Assembly (NCBI GenBank): GCA_030432295.1
Contig: JAUIHI010000029.1
Location: forward strand, 24,046 to 88,045
Length of the DNA stretch: 64,000 nt
DNA from: Anaerolineae bacterium
GTDB lineage: Bacteria > Chloroflexota > Anaerolineae > Caldilineales > Caldilineaceae
Direction: 5' to 3'
Shown here: one piece after another, positions 59,040-64,000 of the stretch
Layout of the letters: each line of letters starts with the position of its first letter
Position numbering within the stretch: position 1 is the first letter of the stretch
Notes under the pieces: model-generated
Told to the model about the DNA's origin: nothing
The model's input: the letters and a program-made list of their open reading frames with translations, nothing else
Database searches by the model: none
Program-made: the position numbers and the translations under genes

Positions 59040-59134
59040 AAGTTTCCTCGATTTGTGTGTTGGGTGGAAAGGTTGTTCTTGCATACGCATTGAAAAGTTT
59101 GCGTGGAAGGGGAAATTCTGTCAAGCGGGAAATT

Positions 59135-59193
59135 TTTGTATACACAGATGAAAAGGAAGACGGATAGGATTCCAAGCCATTTGTGTATACAAA
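59135..59193. repeat. Palindromic TTTGTATACACA repeat
   Basis: TTTGTATACACA (59135-59146) and TGTGTATACAAA (59182-59193) with GATGAAAAGGAAGACGG between them; related to 58119-58186. Confidence 0.8.
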
Positions 59194-59207
59194 GAATTCT
59201 TTGGTTG

Positions 59208-60290
59208 CTATTTCGTGTAGGCCATCACTGGCCCTTTGACTGCTAAATGAACCGGTTGTCCCTGCGCAAAGTAGAAACTGGGGCCGAGTCGGGCATTGAG
59301 CATTGCCCCGGAACCGGTCTCCACGCTGAGGAGTTGGTCGTGGCCAAAGAAAAGGGTGCTGCGTACCCGGCCCGGCGCGGCCGCGGGACCGGGCAGAACC
59401 TGCAAGTTCTCCGGGCGCAGCAGCACATCCACCGGGCCGGTGACGGGTGTTTGGAGTTCGAGAGTGCCCAGTTCGCATTCTACTGTGCGCCCGTTTGCCG
59501 TGCCGGGTAGGAAATTGGCTTCGCCCACAAAGGCCGCCACCTCCCGGCTCACCGGCTGACGATAGACCTTCTGGGGGCTGGCGACCTGATGCACCTGGCC
59601 GTTGAGCATAACCGCGACCCGATCTACCAGACTGAGGGCCTCCTCCTGGTCGTGGGTGACGAAGATGGCTGTGGCATTGGCCTCTTTGAGGATGGCCCGC
59701 ACCTCGGCCCGCACCCGCACCCGCAGCCCCGCATCCAGATTGCTGAACGGCTCGTCCAGCAGGACCAGGGCAGGCTCCGGGGCCAGGGCACGGGCCAGGG
59801 CTACCCGCTGCTGCTGGCCGCCGCTCAGTTCGTGGGGCAGGCGATCTTCCACTCCGGCCAACCCCACCAATTCCAACACATCTCTGGCCCTGCGCGCCCG
59901 GTCCCCGGTGTAGAGATGCAGGCCAAAACGCACATTGTCCAGCACGCTCAGATGGGGGAAAAGCGCGTATTCCTGGAAGACCATCCCCACCCGGCGGCGT
60001 TCCGGGGGCAGGTGCAGCCGGGACGAAGCCACCACCTGGCCGCCGATCTCGATCTCTCCGCCGTCCACCTCTTCGAAGCCAGCGATCAGGCGCAGGGTCG
60101 TCGTTTTGCCGCAGCCGCTGGGGCCAAGCAACGCCAGCAACTGACCCTTTTCCAGGCGCAAACTCACGCCATTGGCCGCGCCCACCGCGCCAAAACGTTT
60201 CAACACCCCTTCCAGGCGGATTTCTGGGGGCGGGGCGAGAGGTGAATTGCGGCTTGCGGTTTGCGGGTTCTGGGTTGCGCTCTCAGTCAC
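59208..60290 (-). CDS. fbpC: Iron(III) ABC transporter ATP-binding protein
   Basis: 360 residues. Walker A is LLGPSGCGKTTT, the Q-loop FQEYALFPHL, the signature LSGGQQQRVALARAL, Walker B ALVLLDEPFSNLD and the switch His in FVTHDQEEAL. A C-terminal TOBE-like domain (VDVLLRPENLQVL) and FbpC-type length fit ferric or sulfate-type importers. It powers the permease encoded just upstream (28 bp). The first ~20 residues (TQNPQTASRN...) are coded by the GCGGCTTGCGGTTTGCGGG repeat, so the N-terminus is repeat-derived. Confidence 0.92.
   Translation of the reverse strand: MTESATQNPQTASRNSPLAPPPEIRLEGVLKRFGAVGAANGVSLRLEKGQLLALLGPSGCGKTTTLRLIAGFEEVDGGEIEIGGQVVASSRLHLPPERRRVGMVFQEYALFPHLSVLDNVRFGLHLYTGDRARRARDVLELVGLAGVEDRLPHELSGGQQQRVALARALAPEPALVLLDEPFSNLDAGLRVRVRAEVRAILKEANATAIFVTHDQEEALSLVDRVAVMLNGQVHQVASPQKVYRQPVSREVAAFVGEANFLPGTANGRTVECELGTLELQTPVTGPVDVLLRPENLQVLPGPAAAPGRVRSTLFFGHDQLLSVETGSGAMLNARLGPSFYFAQGQPVHLAVKGPVMAYTK
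60240..60285 (-). repeat. GCGGCTTGCGGTTTGCGGGTT repeat in the fbpC start region
   Basis: The words GCGGCTTGCGGTTTGCGGG and TTCTGGGTTGCGC match the CTTGCAACTCGCAAC repeat family also found in menG. It codes the extra N-terminal residues. Confidence 0.65.
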
Positions 60291-60318
60291 GATTTGCTAT
60301 AGCCCCATTGTGCATTGT

Positions 60319-61941
60319 TCATTTCTTCTCTTGTCCCAAAATAATCACAATACTTGTGGCCGACACGGCGAGCAGGAGGAGGGCGGGGGCCGCGGCCCGC
60401 GCGAAGAATGCCTCGTCTGTGGCCGACCAAATCTGGGTGGCCAAAGTGGTGAAGCCGGTCGGCCCCAGGAGCAGCGTGGCGGGCAGTTCTTTGATGGTAG
60501 TCAGAAAGACCAGCGCGGCCCCGGCCAAAATCCCCGGACGTAGCAGGGGAAGGGTAACCCGGCCCAGGACCTGCCGCCGGTTCAGTCCCAGGCCACGGGC
60601 CGCTTCTTCCAGCCGGGGGCTGGTCTGCAACAGATTGGTGCGCAGAATGCCCATAGCCTGGGGCATAAAGCGCACCACATAGGCAAAGACCAGCATCCCC
60701 AAAGTCTGGTAGAAAATGGTGGCGTAGTTGGCCCCAAAGAAGACCAGACTGAGGGCCACGACAATCCCCGGCAGGCCATAGCCGATGTAGGCGGCCTGGC
60801 TGATCAGCGCGGCGTAGCGGCTGGGAAAGCGGCTGCTGAGATAGGCCACGGGCAGGGCCAGCAGCGTAGCAGCCAGGGCGGCCAGCATCCCGGCCTGGAC
60901 GGTGTTGAGGGTGGCCCGCCACATGGGCGCAAAGCTCTCGCCGGCCTGGATGCCCTGGACCAGCCAATAGGTCACCACGCCGACGGGAACCAAAAGGGCG
61001 GCGGCCACCACCCCTATCACCAGCAGCAGGGCAGGAATGCGCCACCGGCCCAGGCGCACCCGTTTGGCCCGCCGGTTGGAGCCAGCGCTGGCCCGATAAT
61101 ATCTGGCCCGGCCCTGGATGGCTCGCTCGGAATAGAGCAGGGCCACAGTCATCAACACTAAAATCAGCGAGAGGAGAGCGGCCAGGCTGCGATCAAAGCT
61201 GCTGAGGTATTGGACGTAAATGGCTCGGGTAAAGCTGTTGAAGCGCAGCAGCGAGACCGCGCCAAAGTCGCTCAATGTATAGAGTGCCACAAGCAGCGCG
61301 CCGGATGTAATGGCCGGGCGCAGAGTGGGCAGCGTCACCCGCCAAAAGGTGACCCAGCGGCTGTGGCCCAGGCTGTTCGCGGCCTCTTCCAGGGCTGGGT
61401 CCTGGTTGCGCAGGCCGGCCCGGATGCTCAGGAAAAGATAGGGGTAGGTGAAGAGGGTCAACGCCCACAGCGCTCCCGGCAGCCCATAGATGGAGGGCAG
61501 CCGCTCTACGCCCAGGGGGGCCAGCCAGGATTGCAGAATCCCCTTTGGCCCCATCATCGCCACCAGCGCAAAGCCGCCCACATAGCTGGGGATGACCAAC
61601 GGCAGGGTGAGCAGGACGGTCCAGATTTTGCGCCCCGGCAGGTCCGTGCGCACGGTCAGCCAGGCCAGGGGCAGGGCGATGAGCAGAGAAAGCGCGGTTA
61701 CGCCCAGGGTTAGAACGCTGCTGTTCCAGATCACCTGTCCCGTGCGGGGGCGCAGGATCAGTTCGAGGGCAGCGGGACCCACCCCGGCAGCCCGAAAAAG
61801 GAGGTAGAGCAGGGGCAGCAACATCAGCCCGGTGATCACCCCGGCGCTGATGTGCAACAACAGACGCGCCCGGGAGGGAAGATGGCTCCCACCGGGCGCG
61901 TCCATGCGATTCGATTTTGCAGCAGAAAAGACAAGACGCAT
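60319..61941 (-). CDS. fbpB: Iron(III) ABC transporter permease (two-domain FbpB type)
   Basis: 540 residues with two homologous halves and ~12 hydrophobic segments. Each half has an EAA loop: DPALEEAANSLGHSRWVTFW and SPRLEEAARGLGLNRRQVLG. This is the FbpB/ThiP-type fused permease. A leaderless promoter is likely: on the minus strand TTGCCA (61972-61977), 18 bp, TAAACT (61948-61953), 6 bp, then the ATG at 61941. The gene is 88 bp downstream of fbpA. Confidence 0.93.
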   Translation of the reverse strand: MRLVFSAAKSNRMDAPGGSHLPSRARLLLHISAGVITGLMLLPLLYLLFRAAGVGPAALELILRPRTGQVIWNSSVLTLGVTALSLLIALPLAWLTVRTDLPGRKIWTVLLTLPLVIPSYVGGFALVAMMGPKGILQSWLAPLGVERLPSIYGLPGALWALTLFTYPYLFLSIRAGLRNQDPALEEAANSLGHSRWVTFWRVTLPTLRPAITSGALLVALYTLSDFGAVSLLRFNSFTRAIYVQYLSSFDRSLAALLSLILVLMTVALLYSERAIQGRARYYRASAGSNRRAKRVRLGRWRIPALLLVIGVVAAALLVPVGVVTYWLVQGIQAGESFAPMWRATLNTVQAGMLAALAATLLALPVAYLSSRFPSRYAALISQAAYIGYGLPGIVVALSLVFFGANYATIFYQTLGMLVFAYVVRFMPQAMGILRTNLLQTSPRLEEAARGLGLNRRQVLGRVTLPLLRPGILAGAALVFLTTIKELPATLLLGPTGFTTLATQIWSATDEAFFARAAAPALLLLAVSATSIVIILGQEKK

Positions 61942-61947
61942 AGAGTC

Positions 61948-61977
61948 AGTTTAGTGCATCCTCGCGACCTTTGGCAA
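61948..61977 (-). promoter_or_regulatory. Leaderless-type promoter of fbpB
   Basis: TTGCCA - 18 bp - TAAACT, then 6 bp to the start codon; no ribosome site is present. Confidence 0.55.
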
Positions 61978-62029
61978 CAATTCCACAGGCCCGCGGGGTG
62001 GCAGGCCTGCGGAGCCAGTTCAGCCCGCT

Positions 62030-63169
62030 CTACTCCAGCGTGCCCACGTCCTGCAACAGTTCCAGCGTGCCTTGCAGGTCTTCCAGGTCCGCCAGGTCCA
62101 GGGCGGGGGTGACCAGTTCATCCAAAGGCGGCAGGATGGGATTGAGGCTGACACCGGGGATCAACGGATATTCGTTGGTCTGGTCGGCGAAGTATTGCTG
62201 GGCGCTGGGCGAGAGCAGATAGGCCAGGAATGTCTGGGCGGCCTGGGGATGGTCGGTGGTGTTGATGACCCCGGCCCCGGCCACATTGATCATCGCCCCC
62301 GCCGTGGCCGTGGGGAAGAAGTAGTTGCGGGCCGCAAAACTTTCCCCCTGTTCCGCCAGGAACTGAAGCAGATAGTAGTGGTTGACCAGTCCGGCCTCGA
62401 TTTCGCCGCGGCCCGTGGCCTCGACGATAGATGTATTGTTGGCAAAGGATTGCACGCCGTTGGCGATCATTGCTTCCAGCCAGGCCCTGGCCTGATCTTC
62501 GCCTTCCAACACCCGCAGGGCGGTGACAAAGGCCTGGAAGCTGCCGTTGGTGGGCGCCCAGCCGATTTTGCCCTGCCAGCGGGCTTCGGTCAAGGCCCAG
62601 ACATCCGCGGGCAGATCCGCCTCACTCACCAGGTCTGTGTTGTAGACCAGCACTCTGGCCCGACCGCTGGCCCCGATCCAATCCCCATCCGTGCTGCGGA
62701 AGCGAGCATCCACCAGTTCCAGCACATCCGCGGGCAGAGGCGCCAGCCGCCCGGCCTGGGAGAGCGCACCCAAAGCCCCGGCATCCTGGCCATAGAAGAC
62801 GTCGGCGGGAGAGTTGGCCCCCTCTTCCAGAATGGTGGCGGTCATCTCGGAGGTGCCGCCGTAGCGCACCTCGACCTGAATGCCTGTGTCGGTCTGGAAC
62901 TGTTCGATCAGGGGGCCGACCAGATTTTCGTTGCGCCCGGAGTAGATGACCAGCGGGCCGTCGACGTCCGCTGGTTCTGCGGCCACCGACTCTGCGACCG
63001 CGGGCGATTCGGTGGAAGTATCAGCGGGGGCTGCCGGCTCCGCGGGAGCAACTGGAGCCGCTACAGGCGCGCAAGCGGCCATCAGCAGGGCCAGGCAGAG
63101 GGTCAACAGAAAAATGGGCACAGCCGGGACGGTCGCCCGGCTGGGGGTAGATGGTTCAGGGAAAGTCAT
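62030..63169 (-). CDS. fbpA: Iron(III) ABC transporter substrate-binding lipoprotein
   Basis: 379 residues. A signal peptide with lipobox LLMAAC (Cys33) and an Ala/Pro tether precede a FbpA-type binding domain: LVIYSGRNENLVGPLIEQF, GTSEMTATILEEG, ADVFYGQDAGALG. The paired Tyr of ferric-binding proteins is replaced or shifted in the C-terminal half (VNHYYLLQFL), so the ligand is most likely Fe(III) as in FutA/FbpA. The start at 63169 follows GGAGCTTTCTCCCT. A promoter lies at 63232-63260. Confidence 0.9.
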   Translation of the reverse strand: MTFPEPSTPSRATVPAVPIFLLTLCLALLMAACAPVAAPVAPAEPAAPADTSTESPAVAESVAAEPADVDGPLVIYSGRNENLVGPLIEQFQTDTGIQVEVRYGGTSEMTATILEEGANSPADVFYGQDAGALGALSQAGRLAPLPADVLELVDARFRSTDGDWIGASGRARVLVYNTDLVSEADLPADVWALTEARWQGKIGWAPTNGSFQAFVTALRVLEGEDQARAWLEAMIANGVQSFANNTSIVEATGRGEIEAGLVNHYYLLQFLAEQGESFAARNYFFPTATAGAMINVAGAGVINTTDHPQAAQTFLAYLLSPSAQQYFADQTNEYPLIPGVSLNPILPPLDELVTPALDLADLEDLQGTLELLQDVGTLE

Positions 63170-63231
63170 AGGGAGAAAGCTCCTTGGATAGGTAGTGGTT
63201 GAACGATTGGCCCAGTCTTGGGACGAGGGTA

Positions 63232-63260
63232 ACAATAGCACGCCCATCCACCCATTTCAA
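63232..63260 (-). promoter_or_regulatory. Promoter of fbpA
   Basis: On the minus strand TTGAAA (63255-63260), 17-bp spacer, TATTGT (63232-63237). No clear Fur box is seen within 60 bp. Confidence 0.65.
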
Positions 63261-63383
63261 GGAGCAATTTTCGATTTTTCGCCACTTTTTGGCTCCACAC
63301 CCCATCGGCAGCTATGAAGCCATCGGTTAACCCCGCTTAATCATTGGCTTCACTCTCTGTTCAGCCGCGCGCTGTGTGTGGCC

Positions 63384-64000
63384 CTCACCACCCCCTGACC
63401 CCCTCCTCTCCCAGCCGTGGAGGTGGTTCCTTGGGTGTGTTGTGTGGGCTGGGAGAGGAGGGGGAACTCGTCGACGGCGTTGGTCGCAGCGAAGTTTTTG
63501 CGTGTGGAGCACAAAGCACAAATCGCTATTTCCTCACCACCCCCTGCCCCCCTCCTCTCCCAGCGACGGAGGTGGTTCGCTGGGGTTATTGGGTGGGCTG
63601 GGAGAGGAGGGGGAACTCGTCAACGGCGTTGGTCGCGCCGAAGTTTGATTGCGTGTGGCGTGCAAAGCACAAATCGCTATTTCCTCACCACCCCCTGACC
63701 CCCTCCTCTCCCAGCCGTGGAGATAGTTCGTTGAGGCTGTTGCGTGGGTTGGGAGAGGAGGGGGAACTCGTCGGCGGCGTTGGTCGCAGCAAAGTTTGAT
63801 TGCGTGTAGAGCGCCAAGCACAAATCGCCGTTCCCTCACCACCCCCTGACCCCCTCCTCTCCCAGCCGTGGAGATAGTTCGTTGAGGCTGTTGCGTGGGT
63901 TGGGAGAGGAGGGGGAACTCGTCAACGGCGTTGGTCGCGCCGAAGTTTGATTGCGTGTGGCGTGCAAAGCACAAATCGCTATTTCCTCACCACCCCCTGA
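63384..64000. repeat. Tandem array of ~151-bp palindromic units, cut by the window end
   Basis: Unit starts (CTCACCACCCCCTG) are at 63384, 63533, 63684, 63835 and 63986. Within each unit CCCCCTCCTCTCCCAGC and GCTGGGAGAGGAGGGGG form a 16-17-bp hairpin with a ~31-nt loop that varies between copies. Copies 3 and 4 are almost identical, copies 1 and 2 differ more. The remainder (GGGGAACTCGTC, GGCGTTGGTCGC, AAGCACAAATCGC) is conserved. Long stop-free frames across it are by-products of the repeat. It extends beyond the window. Confidence 0.92.

Noticed and set aside
63344..63974. Proteins in the tandem repeat array
   Set aside because: Open frames occur on both strands because the repeat lacks stops; no start site, ribosome site or family match.
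63384..64000. A CRISPR array
   Set aside because: Units are ~151 bp with long hairpins and similar contents; there are no unique spacers of constant length and no cas gene.
1..64000. tRNA or rRNA genes
   Set aside because: No cloverleaf with a TTCGAATC-type T-loop and CCA-side stem, and no conserved rRNA segment, was found on reading both strands.

Overview
The window reads as chromosomal DNA of a Chloroflexota bacterium, probably of the Caldilineae/Anaerolineae side. This is inferred, not proven. The clues are a GC-rich gene set, secreted proteins with long Pro-Thr-Glu linkers, the YLP motif seen in secreted proteins of this phylum, YfhO-like membrane proteins, HTCS-style propeller receptors, and very many AT-richer palindromic repeats between and inside genes. 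No rRNA, tRNA, CRISPR array, insertion sequence or phage gene was seen.

Layout. 1-2.5 kb: end of a YfhO-type membrane protein and a secreted PT-repeat protein. 2.5-9.2 kb (minus strand): three SDR dehydrogenases, a quinone oxidoreductase, a MaoC hydratase, an arylformamidase-like cyclase and a solute-binding lipoprotein. 9.3-11 kb: an ArsR-type regulator with a nucleotidyltransferase and a VOC gene remnant. 11-12.6 kb: gcvT-gcvH. 12.7-16.5 kb: a large membrane protein ending in an ILEI/FAM3-like domain, and a LysM protein. 16.9-21.7 kb: a two-gene operon of a 14-blade propeller receptor carrying a cytoplasmic NTPase, plus a second soluble NTPase. 21.8-30.8 kb: cell-envelope genes (deacetylase-like protein, two GT2 glycosyltransferases, MenG and a second methyltransferase, class A PBP, SurE, a PH/DUF1648 membrane protein). 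30.9-36.1 kb: flavin reductase, CPBP protease, acyl-CoA dehydrogenase, etfB and etfA. 36.2-47.9 kb: Ldh-type dehydrogenases, aldo/keto reductase, creatininase-like, MOSC, DUF4832, DinB, enolase-superfamily, APH kinase, sugar isomerase and amidohydrolase genes, which look like sugar-acid or lactone catabolism. 48-54 kb (minus): LysE exporter, NADAR protein, CoA-transferase, an acyl-CoA dehydrogenase remnant and a sugar ABC transporter without an ATPase. 54.2-59 kb: APH kinase, FAD monooxygenase-like protein, VOC protein, redoxin, SDR. 59.2-63.2 kb (minus): a complete Fbp-type iron ABC transporter. 63.4-64 kb: an array of about 151-bp tandem repeats running off the end.

The main novelty candidates are the propeller-NTPase operon, the palindromic repeats that sit in frame inside protein genes or supply their starts and stops, a promoter-terminator unit that looks like a small RNA gene, several apparently leaderless promoters, and the ILEI-domain membrane protein. 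Promoters seen here fit a TTGnnn - 17 bp - TAnnnT pattern.
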